A stretch of 64,000 nucleotides of DNA from an uncultured Colwellia sp. (GTDB taxonomy: Bacteria; Pseudomonadota; Gammaproteobacteria; Enterobacterales; Alteromonadaceae): the NCBI GenBank assembly GCA_913061475.1, contig CAJXUN010000001.1, positions 124,001 to 188,000 of the forward strand, read 5' to 3'. How positions within the stretch are numbered: position 1 is the first letter of the stretch; each line of letters starts with the position of its first letter. Positions 36,517 through 45,328 of this stretch are shown here, piece by piece. Under the pieces are notes generated by a model. That model was not told where the DNA came from and ran no database searches. It was given only the letters and a program-made list of their open reading frames with translations. A program made the translations under genes and the position numbers.

Positions 36517-36532
36517 TTGACCATGTGGTCAC
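36517..36532. promoter_or_regulatory. RutR-type operator upstream of udk
   Basis: TTGACCATGTGGTCAC matches 15 of 16 positions of the RutR box; TGACCA-TG-TGGTCA is a perfect inverted repeat. It is 74 bases upstream of the udk start and about 235 bases upstream of deoB. Confidence 0.8.
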
Positions 36533-36706
36533 ATTTATTAACGTTTTTTTTATAATTTTAATCGCTATCTTTAAAAAAGATAATGTTACCATAAGAGCTT
36601 ATTACTAAAGGTCTGTCGACGATGTTATATAAGTAATTTTGCGCTAAGTTGGCTTTTATCAATTGCCATTTACTATAATTAGGTGCTAATGTAATCTTAC
36701 TTTAAC

Positions 36707-36722
36707 TTGACTCTTGTGTCAG
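36707..36722. promoter_or_regulatory. Degenerate RutR-type site upstream of deoB
   Basis: TTGACTCTTGTGTCAG keeps the outer TTGAC and GTCA arms of the box with the same overall spacing (TGAC-N6-GTCA) but has lost the inner CA/TG. It is 45 bases upstream of the deoB start. Confidence 0.4.
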
Positions 36723-36766
36723 GTTTTATTTGAGACTATTTTGAATTTAATATTTTAGGAATAAAA

Positions 36767-37984
36767 GTGGCAAAAGCAATTGTTTTAGTTATTGATAGTT
36801 TAGGTATAGGGCATGCGCCTGACGCAGCTGATTTTGGTGATGTATCGGCTAACACATTTGGTAATCTTGCCATTGCTTTTCATCAGCATACGGGAAGAGC
36901 TTTTAAAATTCCCAATCTATCATCGCTTGGTTTAGTTCATGCCTGCGAACAAGCTTCAAATACAAGTTTTCCTTATGAAGGAGAGCCACCAACGAAAGGT
37001 GTGTATGGCTATGCTGCTGAAATAAGTAGTGGCAAAGATACCCCAAGCGGTCATTGGGAGATGATGGGCGCACCGGTACTATTTGATTGGGGATACTTCA
37101 ACAATAAAAAGCAAAGTTTTTCAGATGAGCTAGTTAAAAAAGTAAACCATGCTACCAATTCTACTGGCTTGTTGGGTAACTGCCACGCATCGGGTACTGA
37201 TATTATTGCAGCCTTAGGTGAAGAGCATATTAAAAGCGGTTTACCTATTTGTTATACGTCTGCAGATAGCGTTTTCCAAGTTGCGGCCCATGAAGAACAT
37301 TTTGGCTTAGATAACCTATACACTTATTGTGAACAAGTCAGAGAGTTGCTAGATAAAGAGAACTTAAATATCGGCAGGGTCATTGCTAGACCATTTATCG
37401 GTAACGATAAAGCCAGTTTTACACGTACCGGTAATAGACGGGATTATTCCGTGTTACCACCGGCTAAAACCGTATTAGATAAATTATGTGCTGCTGGTGG
37501 CCATGTTATTAGTGTGGGTAAAATAGCGGATATATTTGCGCATCAAGGTATTAGTGAAAAAACTAAAGCTACCGGGTTACCTGCACTGATAGATGCGACA
37601 ATTGAGCATATTAATACGGCTAAGGACAACAGCTTAATCTTCACTAATTTGGTCAATTTTGATCAAGATTTTGGCCACCGAAGAGACCCTATTGGTTATG
37701 CCGAAGCGTTGGAGTATTTGGATATTCGCCTAAACGATATTTATCAGGCGATGGCTGATGACGATATTTTATTTATTACCGCAGATCATGGCTGTGATCC
37801 AACATGGCCAGGTAATGACCACACACGCGAGTATGTGCCTGTTGTTGCATTTCATAAACAGGTACGATCTGTTAATATTGGCGAAAGAGGTACGTTTGCT
37901 GATATTGGTCAAACCATCGCTGAATTATTTAAATTAGATAAAATGCCTTACGGCACAAGCTTTTTATCTGATCTTGATCTTTAA
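36767..37984 (+). CDS. deoB: Phosphopentomutase
   Basis: Interconverts (deoxy)ribose-1-phosphate and -5-phosphate, linking DeoA to DeoC. The 405-residue alkaline-phosphatase-superfamily protein shows the N-terminal metal Asp (VIDSLGIGHAPDA), GKDTPSGHWEM near residue 86, and late metal ligands ADHGCDPTWPGNDHTREYVP near residues 338-357. The start is GTG with AGGA upstream. It is divergent from udk and followed in the same direction by a TonB receptor gene with no terminator between them. Confidence 0.95.
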   Translation: MAKAIVLVIDSLGIGHAPDAADFGDVSANTFGNLAIAFHQHTGRAFKIPNLSSLGLVHACEQASNTSFPYEGEPPTKGVYGYAAEISSGKDTPSGHWEMMGAPVLFDWGYFNNKKQSFSDELVKKVNHATNSTGLLGNCHASGTDIIAALGEEHIKSGLPICYTSADSVFQVAAHEEHFGLDNLYTYCEQVRELLDKENLNIGRVIARPFIGNDKASFTRTGNRRDYSVLPPAKTVLDKLCAAGGHVISVGKIADIFAHQGISEKTKATGLPALIDATIEHINTAKDNSLIFTNLVNFDQDFGHRRDPIGYAEALEYLDIRLNDIYQAMADDDILFITADHGCDPTWPGNDHTREYVPVVAFHKQVRSVNIGERGTFADIGQTIAELFKLDKMPYGTSFLSDLDL

Positions 37985-38093
37985 AAGTAATAAAATTGTA
38001 TCATAATTTAGCAGACCATAGCGGTGTGCTTAAGTTAGAATAGAAAAATTCAAAATTTCAACAAAACATAAACAGTTCTTGGGAGAGTACTTA

Positions 38094-40355
38094 ATGAATG
38101 TTTTTAAAAAAACGTCGCTTGCACTTAGTGTAAACGCGGCAATTTTTGCGTCTATAGCTGGCATATCAAGTTCAGCCATCGCACAAGATAATACTGACAA
38201 AGTTGTTGGCATTGAAGTTATCGAAGTGACTGCACGTAAACGTACAGAAAATGTTAAAGATGTACCTATTTCAGTGTCAGCTTTAACACCGAAAAAATTG
38301 GAAGTGTTAGGTTCTTCAGGTATGGACGTAAGAGCCTTATCTGGCAAAGTACCTAGCTTATTGATTGAGTCTTCTTTTGGTCGTACATTTCCACGTTTTT
38401 ATATCCGTGGTCTAGGTAATACTGATTTCGATCTACTAGCCTCGCAACCGGTTTCTCTTATTTATGATGACGTTGTTTTAGAAAATGCCTTAACTAAAGG
38501 TATGCCAATGTTTGATATTGAGCGTGTCGAAGTTTTACGTGGACCTCAGGGAACGTTGTTTGGCCGTAATACGCCAGCGGGTATTGTTAAAGTTCAATCG
38601 AAAAAACCAACACAAGATTTCGATGCTAACATCTCTGGATCATACGGTAGCTTCAGCTCAACTGATTTCCGTGTTGCTGTTGGTGGTGGTTTAACTGATA
38701 CCGTATCAGCACGTGTTGCATTATTACAACAAGACCGTGATGACTGGATAGACAACAAAGCGCCTGGTTTTGAACAAAAAGATCAGCTAGGTGGTTACAG
38801 TGAAACGGCTGGCCGTTTACAATTATTGTGGGAACCCAATGACGATTTCTCAGCGTTATTTAATTACCACTTTAGAAACGCAGAAGCTGACGCTCGAATA
38901 TTTAGAGCAAATATCATAAAACCAGGCACTAACAAGTTAGTTGATGACTTTGACCGTGAAACTGTTTTTCATGATGCAGCGTCTCGTAACAACCAAACAG
39001 TTGATATGAAAGGTGCAAGTTTAAAAATAGAATATAATTTTGGTGATTATACCTTAACATCGGTTACTGGCCATGAGTCAGCTGAAATGTTTTCTGTAGG
39101 TGACATCGATGGCGGCTACGGCGCAGCATTTTTACCGTCAGGTGGCGGACCAGGACTTATTCCATTCCCATCTGAAACTGGCGCAAGAATGCCAGATCAT
39201 AAGCAGTCAACTCAAGAAGTTCGCATTGCCAGTAATGATCTCGGTAAACTAGATTATCAATTTGGTTTTTTCTTGTTTGATGAAGACTTAACCATTAATA
39301 ACTTAAGCTTTGATACTTTTGGTGGCGGTGTGCAAAACGGCATTGCTATCCAAAACATGGAAACGTCAGCTTGGGCTATTTTTGCATCACTCGATTATGA
39401 AGTTTCAGAGAAGTTAAGCATTAACGGTGGTTTACGCTATTCAGATGATGAACGTAAATGGGACGGCGAACTTGTTCAATCTCCTTTTGGTGCACCTAGT
39501 TTTAGTGAAAGTAATGATGTAGAAGATTCACAGGTTAGTGGTGATTTAAGTGCATCATATGTACTTAATGACGAAACGAATGTTTACGCTCGACTTGCTC
39601 GTGGTTACCGCGCGCCAAGTATCCAGGGTCGTAGCTTATTATTCTCGGCTAACTCAACAACTGCAGACTCAGAAACAGTAGATTCTGTAGAAACGGGTTT
39701 TAAATCAGTCTTTGCTGAAAATACAGCGCGTGTTGACGCCTCAATCTACTACTATGAAGTTAGCGATCAACAATTAACTGCAGTTGGCGGCACGGGTAAC
39801 GTTGCAAGCTTATTGAATGCTGATAAGTCAGTTGGTTACGGTTTTGAAATTGATTCAGAGTACTTTGTTACACCTGACTTGGTGCTTGCTGGTAGCGTAA
39901 GTTATAACCACACTGAACTAAAAGATGCTAATGTAGCTGTGCCTGGTTGTGGCGGCGGTTGTACCGTAACTGATCCATTAAACTCAGATGGTTTGGCCTT
40001 GATTGACGGTAATTCATTACCACAGTCGCCAGAGTGGATTAGTAATTTAAGTGTCCGTTGGACCAAAGAAATTGCTGATGGTGAATTCTATATTTATACC
40101 GATTGGTCTTACCGTAGCGAAGTTAATTTCTTCTTATATGAATCGACAGAATTTACTGGCGATGCGTTATTAGAAGGCGGCGTTCGTGTGGGTTACGAAT
40201 GGTACACAGATGGTGCAGAGTACGAAGTTGCTTTATTTGGTCGTAATATTACCGATGAAGAACAGCTTACTGGTGCTATCGATTTTAATAACTTAACAGG
40301 TTATGTAAATGAACCTCGCTTTTGGGGTGTAGAGTTCAAAGCGAACTTCTTCTAA
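38094..40355 (+). CDS. TonB-dependent receptor downstream of deoB
   Basis: A 753-residue outer-membrane receptor. ATG 38094 is chosen over an upstream TTG because GGAG lies 8 bases before it and a clean signal peptide follows (cleavage near ...SSAIA). It then has a TonB-box-like stretch (IEVIEVTARKR), a plug with RGPQGTLFGRNTPAGIV near residue 145 and a barrel ending in ANFF. It is of the non-siderophore receptor type common in marine Alteromonadales. Position 109 bases after deoB and downstream of RutR-type sites suggests nucleoside or nucleotide uptake. The substrate is inferred from context only. Confidence 0.88.
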   Translation: MNVFKKTSLALSVNAAIFASIAGISSSAIAQDNTDKVVGIEVIEVTARKRTENVKDVPISVSALTPKKLEVLGSSGMDVRALSGKVPSLLIESSFGRTFPRFYIRGLGNTDFDLLASQPVSLIYDDVVLENALTKGMPMFDIERVEVLRGPQGTLFGRNTPAGIVKVQSKKPTQDFDANISGSYGSFSSTDFRVAVGGGLTDTVSARVALLQQDRDDWIDNKAPGFEQKDQLGGYSETAGRLQLLWEPNDDFSALFNYHFRNAEADARIFRANIIKPGTNKLVDDFDRETVFHDAASRNNQTVDMKGASLKIEYNFGDYTLTSVTGHESAEMFSVGDIDGGYGAAFLPSGGGPGLIPFPSETGARMPDHKQSTQEVRIASNDLGKLDYQFGFFLFDEDLTINNLSFDTFGGGVQNGIAIQNMETSAWAIFASLDYEVSEKLSINGGLRYSDDERKWDGELVQSPFGAPSFSESNDVEDSQVSGDLSASYVLNDETNVYARLARGYRAPSIQGRSLLFSANSTTADSETVDSVETGFKSVFAENTARVDASIYYYEVSDQQLTAVGGTGNVASLLNADKSVGYGFEIDSEYFVTPDLVLAGSVSYNHTELKDANVAVPGCGGGCTVTDPLNSDGLALIDGNSLPQSPEWISNLSVRWTKEIADGEFYIYTDWSYRSEVNFFLYESTEFTGDALLEGGVRVGYEWYTDGAEYEVALFGRNITDEEQLTGAIDFNNLTGYVNEPRFWGVEFKANFF

Positions 40356-40381
40356 TAAACCTAGTGTAAAACGTTAAAATG

Positions 40382-40418
40382 AAAAAAGCCGATGTTCAAA
40401 TTGAACATCGGCTTTTTT
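40382..40418. terminator. Bidirectional terminator between TonB receptor and aroH
   Basis: A perfect 18-bp stem (40382-40399 with 40401-40418) flanked by A and T runs. It ends both convergent transcripts. Confidence 0.93.
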
Positions 40419-40464
40419 ATTATGGTATTTCAAAGGTTAACGCTTTAAATATACATTGATATGT

Positions 40465-41514
40465 TTACATGCGTGTTTTAATGGCTTGAGCTAAAACACT
40501 GAGTATGTCTTCACTAGTGTCTAAATTAATGCAGGCATCCGTGATGCTTTGGCCGTAGACAAGTGACTGGCCAGGTACAACTTTCTGATTTCCTTCAACC
40601 AAAAAGCTTTCAATCATCACGCCAAATACCGACTCGTTGCCTTGTTGAATTTGCTGCGCCAGTGAGCGGGCTACATCAATTTGTTTATTATGGTCTTTAT
40701 AACTATTGCCATGACTGCAATCGATCATGATCTTGTTTGCTAACTCTGCCTTCGCTAACGTTGCACCGGTAGTGTTGATATCGTCTTGATGATAATTAGG
40801 CTCTTTACCACCACGTAAAATGACGTGCGCAAATGGGTTACCATGTGTTTGATATATACACATTTGTCCGCTTTTATCTGGCGAATAAAGTACATGAGGA
40901 ACACTTGACGCTTTAATGGCATCAACGGCTATTTGAATATTGCCATCGGTACCATTTTTAAAACCTACTGGACATGAAAGCGCCGAAGCTAACTCTCTAT
41001 GTACTTGGCTTTCTGTGGTACGAGCACCAATAGCACCCCAGCTGATCAAATCAGAAATATATTGGCCAGTGACCATATCTAAAAATTCAGTACCTGCGGG
41101 TAGACCTAATTCATTAATTTTCATCAATAAATTACGCGCTAAATTTAGCCCTTTAGCGACACGAAATGATTTATCTAAATCTGGGTCGCTGATCAAGCCT
41201 TTCCAACCAACCGTTGTACGTGGTTTCTCAAAGTACACACGCATGACGATTAATAACTCGTTAGCGTACTTTTCATGTAAAACCTTTAGTTTCTTCGCGT
41301 AGTCAATTGCGGCGTCAGTATCATGGATAGAACAAGGGCCAATAATAACGAGTAAACGTTTATCATCACCTTTAATAATGGCTTCAATATCCTTACGGCT
41401 GTTAATAATAAAATTGGCGGTTTTATCATCAAGCGGGATTTGCTCGGCAAGTTCGGCAGGAGAAACTAAATTGTCAATTAATGTCGTTCTAAATTCATCT
41501 GTTTTTATGGTCAT
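40465..41514 (-). CDS. aroH: 3-deoxy-7-phosphoheptulonate (DAHP) synthase, class I
   Basis: Condenses PEP and erythrose-4-phosphate, the first step of the shikimate pathway. The 349-residue protein has RLLVIIGPCSIHD (about residues 53-65), YFEKPRTTVGWKGLISDP (about 95-112), GAIGARTTESQ and CSHGNS motifs. The N-terminus (TDEFRTTLIDNLVSPAELA) and position beside ppsR/ppsA match E. coli AroH, the tryptophan-sensitive isozyme. Feedback specificity cannot be read safely from sequence alone. An 18-bp palindrome lies 22 bases upstream of the start. Confidence 0.93.
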   Translation of the reverse strand: MTIKTDEFRTTLIDNLVSPAELAEQIPLDDKTANFIINSRKDIEAIIKGDDKRLLVIIGPCSIHDTDAAIDYAKKLKVLHEKYANELLIVMRVYFEKPRTTVGWKGLISDPDLDKSFRVAKGLNLARNLLMKINELGLPAGTEFLDMVTGQYISDLISWGAIGARTTESQVHRELASALSCPVGFKNGTDGNIQIAVDAIKASSVPHVLYSPDKSGQMCIYQTHGNPFAHVILRGGKEPNYHQDDINTTGATLAKAELANKIMIDCSHGNSYKDHNKQIDVARSLAQQIQQGNESVFGVMIESFLVEGNQKVVPGQSLVYGQSITDACINLDTSEDILSVLAQAIKTRM

Positions 41515-41536
41515 GTGCTATCAAATGCTGGTTAGC

Positions 41537-41554
41537 CTGCATATTGATATGCAG
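41537..41554. promoter_or_regulatory. Perfect palindrome upstream of aroH
   Basis: CTGCATAT-TG-ATATGCAG is an 8+8 perfect inverted repeat, 22 bases before the aroH ATG. It may be an operator or a 5' leader hairpin. It does not match the TrpR or TyrR consensus I know. Confidence 0.5.
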
Positions 41555-41641
41555 CGCAATAATAATATCGCGCTAACATAACGAATATAGCCGGCTAAGT
41601 GAACCGCTTTCTAAGTTTTTATGTAACTTATTTGTTATAAG

Positions 41642-42451
41642 TTAATATTTATAGCGCTGAAGGCCTGTTTCCGACAATATTTTTGCCGTGATTTCTTCAA
41701 CAGAAAGCTTAGTGGTATTGAGAAAAGGAATTTTCTCTTGCTTGTATAGTTTTTCGACTTCCCGTACTTCCATACGGCATTGTCGTGCAGAAGAATATTT
41801 AGTATTAGACATTCTCCCATCACGAATATCAACTAAACGTTCAGCGTCTATGGTGAGACCGAATATTTTCTTTTTGTGCATTTTTAAAAACGCCGGTAAC
41901 TTCAGTTCATCCATATCATCATCGGTAAAAGGGTAGTTAGCCGCTTTAATACCGTATTGCAATGCTAAGTATAAGGCAGTAGGCGTTTTACCTGAACGAG
42001 AAACACCAACAAGTATGACATCGGCATGTTCATAGTTAGTGACATTAGAGCCATCGTCATTCGCCAGTGAATAGTTTACGGCGTCAATGCGGTAATCATA
42101 GCTATTTTCGTGAATAGAGTGGGTTCTATGCGCTTTGGGTTTTGCTTCAATACCCAATTTCTCTTCAAGTGGTGCAACAAAGTGCTCGAGAAAGTTATAA
42201 ATAATACCATCACACCCATCAATAATTTCACGAATATCAGGATTAACAAAGGTATGAAAAACTAATGGCGGCACACCGGTGCGTTTTGCTGCTTTATTGA
42301 TGCGCGCACAAGCTTCAAGGGCTTTTTCTTTGCTTTCGACAAATGAGATGGTGTCGTGCTCAAATTCGATGGGGAAAAGTGATAATAAAGCATGACCAAA
42401 AACCTCAGAAGTGATCGCCGTGCCGTCAGAAATATAAAAAGCTGCTCGCAT
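41642..42451 (-). CDS. ppsR: PEP synthase regulatory kinase/pyrophosphorylase
   Basis: Bifunctional DUF299-family enzyme that inactivates PpsA by ADP-dependent threonine phosphorylation and reactivates it by phosphate-dependent removal. The Met at 42451 (269 residues) gives the conserved AAFYISDGTAITSEVFGHALLS start; a longer frame adds 30 unlikely residues. The P-loop GVSRSGKTPT lies near residues 148-157. It is divergent from its target ppsA and upstream of aroH, the same arrangement as in E. coli. Confidence 0.94.
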   Translation of the reverse strand: MRAAFYISDGTAITSEVFGHALLSLFPIEFEHDTISFVESKEKALEACARINKAAKRTGVPPLVFHTFVNPDIREIIDGCDGIIYNFLEHFVAPLEEKLGIEAKPKAHRTHSIHENSYDYRIDAVNYSLANDDGSNVTNYEHADVILVGVSRSGKTPTALYLALQYGIKAANYPFTDDDMDELKLPAFLKMHKKKIFGLTIDAERLVDIRDGRMSNTKYSSARQCRMEVREVEKLYKQEKIPFLNTTKLSVEEITAKILSETGLQRYKY

Positions 42452-42665
42452 GATAAACCTATTGTTTTGTCGTTGATAATGAAAACTTTCAACAAATAGT
42501 GCTTTAGTTTCAAAGTTAGCAGTGTAAAATGTCTGCGGCATGAAATATAGCGTTTAATGAAACTTAGTGTGATAAAAGCCTTAAGAAAGTTATTTTAGTT
42601 GGCATTAGCTGACTAATGCAAAGATAGTTTTCTTAAATTTTATTATGTCCAGTGGAGATATTGTC

Positions 42666-45044
42666 GTGCAAGAATACGTACTTTGGTATGAAGATTTAGG
42701 AATGAATGATGTTGATCGCGTAGGCGGTAAAAACGCATCATTGGGTGAAATGATTTCAAATCTTTCAAATGTCGGCGTGCAAGTACCGGGTGGCTTTGCA
42801 ACTACCTCATTTGCGTTTAATGAATTTCTAGAACAAAGTGGCCTGAACGATAAAATATATCTGCTATTAGATGACTTAGATGTCAGTGATATTAATGCCT
42901 TAGCAGAATGTGGCGGTAAAATTCGTCAATGGGTTATAGATACACCGTTTTTACCAGACATGCAGCAAGACATTGAACTTGCTTATGCAAAACTCGCTGA
43001 TGGTTTTGCCGACGACGCCTCATTTGCTGTTCGTTCATCTGCAACCGCAGAAGACATGCCAGACGCTTCCTTTGCTGGCCAACAAGAAACTTTTCTCAAT
43101 GTACGTGGTTTAGATGCGGTAATGATCGCCATTAAACATGTATTCGCCTCACTATTTAATGACCGAGCAATTTCTTACCGTGTACATCAAGGCTATGACC
43201 ATCGTGGCGTTGCGCTTTCTGCGGGTATTCAACGTATGGTGCGTAGTGATATTTCATCGAGTGGTGTGATGTTCTCTATTGATACCGAATCAGGCTTTGA
43301 AGATGTGGTCTTTGTTACTTCAAGCTACGGTTTAGGCGAAATGGTTGTGCAAGGGGCGGTAAACCCAGATGAGTTTTATGTCCATAAACCGACGTTAGCA
43401 GCAGGAAAGCCTGCCGTGGTGCGCCGCAATATCGGCAGTAAAGCCATTAAAATGATTTACGCTGATACGCAAGAGCACGGTAAACAAGTTGAGGTTGTTG
43501 ATATTGAGCAAGCACAGTCAGATACCTTCTCACTGACAGACCAAGAAGTTGAAGAATTAGCCAAACAAGCGGTAGTGATTGAAAAACACTACGGTCGTGC
43601 CATGGATATTGAATGGGCTAAAGATGGTCTAGATGGCAAGCTTTATATTGTTCAAGCACGTCCAGAAACGGTAAAAAGCCGTGAAAATGCCAATGTGATG
43701 GAGCAGTTTCAATTACAAGCAACCGCTGATGTCATTTGTGAAGGGCGCTCAATTGGACATAAAATCGGTAGTGGTGAAGCAAAAGTTTTATCATCATTAG
43801 CTGAAATGGATAAAATTTTACCCGGTGACGTATTAGTAACAGATATGACGGATCCTGATTGGGAGCCTATCATGAAGCGTGCTTCGGCTATTGTCACTAA
43901 TCGTGGTGGACGTACATGTCATGCCGCTATTATTGCCCGTGAAATGGGTATCCCTGCCGTCGTTGGTTGTGGTGATGCCACCAGTAAAATTTCTACAGGC
44001 GATGATGTTACTGTGTCATGCGCCGAAGGTGATACCGGCTTTATCTATCAAGGTAAGTTAGATTTTACGGTTACCACGTCTGAAGTGGCTTCAATGCCTG
44101 ATTTACCATTAAAAATCATGATGAATGTAGGTAATCCAGACCGAGCATTTACTTTTGCTCGCTTACCACATGCTGGTATCGGCTTAGCGCGTCTTGAATT
44201 TATCATCAATAAGATGATCGGTGTTCATCCTAAGGCTTTGTTAAACTTTGATGAGCAATCAGCTGATTTACAAGATGAAATTCGTGACATTATTGCGGGT
44301 TATGAAAGCCCTGTAGAGTTTTATATTGCTAAACTCACCGAAGGTATTTCAACCTTGGCGGCGGCTTATTCGCCAGAGAAAGTTATTGTTCGTATGTCTG
44401 ATTTCAAATCAAATGAATATGCCAATTTAGTCGGTGGTGAACATTTTGAGCCGGAAGAAGAAAACCCGATGATTGGTTATCGTGGCGCGTCGCGTTATAT
44501 TTCAAAAGACTTTAGAGATTGTTTTGCCCTCGAATGTGAAGCGATTAAACGTGTGCGCAACGATATGGGCATGACGCATGTTGAGATTATGATCCCATTT
44601 GTTCGCACCCTTGGAGAAGCTGCCGCTGTTATCGATATTTTGGCTGAACATGGTTTAAAACGTGGTGAAAACGGCCTACGTATTATTATGATGTGCGAGC
44701 TGCCATCTAACGCTTTATTAGCCGACCAGTTTTTAGATTACTTTGATGGTTTTTCAATTGGCTCAAATGATTTAACGCAATTAACTTTAGGCTTAGATCG
44801 TGATTCTGGTTTAGTTGCTCACTTATTTGACGAACGTGACCCCGCAATTAAAATATTGTTAGAAATGGCTATAAAGGCGTGTAAAGCGCGCGGTAAATAT
44901 GTTGGTATTTGTGGTCAAGGTCCGTCAGATCATGCAGATTTTGCCGCATGGTTAGTTGAGCAGGGCATAGAGAGCTTATCGCTTAATCCTGATACGGTAT
45001 TGCCGACATGGTTATATTTAGCTGAGCAACATAATAAGAGCTAA
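42666..45044 (+). CDS. ppsA: Phosphoenolpyruvate synthase
   Basis: Converts pyruvate, ATP and water to PEP, AMP and phosphate for gluconeogenesis. The GTG at 42666 is chosen because GGAG sits 8 bases before it and it gives 792 residues, the E. coli length; an upstream ATG would add seven. The N-terminal ATP-grasp region ([21 protein letters not shown]), the phospho-His motif [21 protein letters not shown] (about residues 414-434) and the C-terminal [16 protein letters not shown] and CGQGPSDH are present. Regulation by the divergent ppsR is expected. Confidence 0.96.
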   Translation: MQEYVLWYEDLGMNDVDRVGGKNASLGEMISNLSNVGVQVPGGFATTSFAFNEFLEQSGLNDKIYLLLDDLDVSDINALAECGGKIRQWVIDTPFLPDMQQDIELAYAKLADGFADDASFAVRSSATAEDMPDASFAGQQETFLNVRGLDAVMIAIKHVFASLFNDRAISYRVHQGYDHRGVALSAGIQRMVRSDISSSGVMFSIDTESGFEDVVFVTSSYGLGEMVVQGAVNPDEFYVHKPTLAAGKPAVVRRNIGSKAIKMIYADTQEHGKQVEVVDIEQAQSDTFSLTDQEVEELAKQAVVIEKHYGRAMDIEWAKDGLDGKLYIVQARPETVKSRENANVMEQFQLQATADVICEGRSIGHKIGSGEAKVLSSLAEMDKILPGDVLVTDMTDPDWEPIMKRASAIVTNRGGRTCHAAIIAREMGIPAVVGCGDATSKISTGDDVTVSCAEGDTGFIYQGKLDFTVTTSEVASMPDLPLKIMMNVGNPDRAFTFARLPHAGIGLARLEFIINKMIGVHPKALLNFDEQSADLQDEIRDIIAGYESPVEFYIAKLTEGISTLAAAYSPEKVIVRMSDFKSNEYANLVGGEHFEPEEENPMIGYRGASRYISKDFRDCFALECEAIKRVRNDMGMTHVEIMIPFVRTLGEAAAVIDILAEHGLKRGENGLRIIMMCELPSNALLADQFLDYFDGFSIGSNDLTQLTLGLDRDSGLVAHLFDERDPAIKILLEMAIKACKARGKYVGICGQGPSDHADFAAWLVEQGIESLSLNPDTVLPTWLYLAEQHNKS

Positions 45045-45077
45045 TACCGACCAGTACTAATTTAAAGCAGAATACAG

Positions 45078-45126
45078 GCCTAGGCGTTTTATCATCATGA
45101 CGATATAAAATACCTAGGCTTTTTTA
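45078..45126 (+). terminator. Intrinsic terminator of ppsA
   Basis: GCCTAGG (45078-45084) pairs with CCTAGGC (45113-45119) in a long imperfect hairpin whose inner TTTTAT/ATAAAA segments also pair, followed by a T run. Confidence 0.8.
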
Positions 45127-45328
45127 ATTGCGTTGAATTTTTTTGTTTTTACGAAAATATATTTTAATAGCTGCGCAAACCCCTACATGACCTCAGCAGT
45201 TTCTAATTAATTAAGCTAGTAGCAAACGGTCGGTTTTTTTACACGCGCACGGCACGCTGAAACTCGCATCTTGGCGGTGTTTAGGTATATAATATTGCTC
45301 ACATAATGTTGTTAAAGAATTCTTATCC

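Larger units (their letters stand above)
36444..36766. other. Divergent promoter region between udk and deoB
   Basis: This 323-base AT-rich gap holds no gene. It contains two RutR-type sites, one nearer udk (36517-36532) and a weaker one nearer deoB (36707-36722). Confidence 0.65.

Noticed and set aside
38010-38035. AGACCATAGCGGTGTG before the second TonB receptor as a further RutR site.
   Set aside because: The spacing between half-sites is wrong and the right half does not match.
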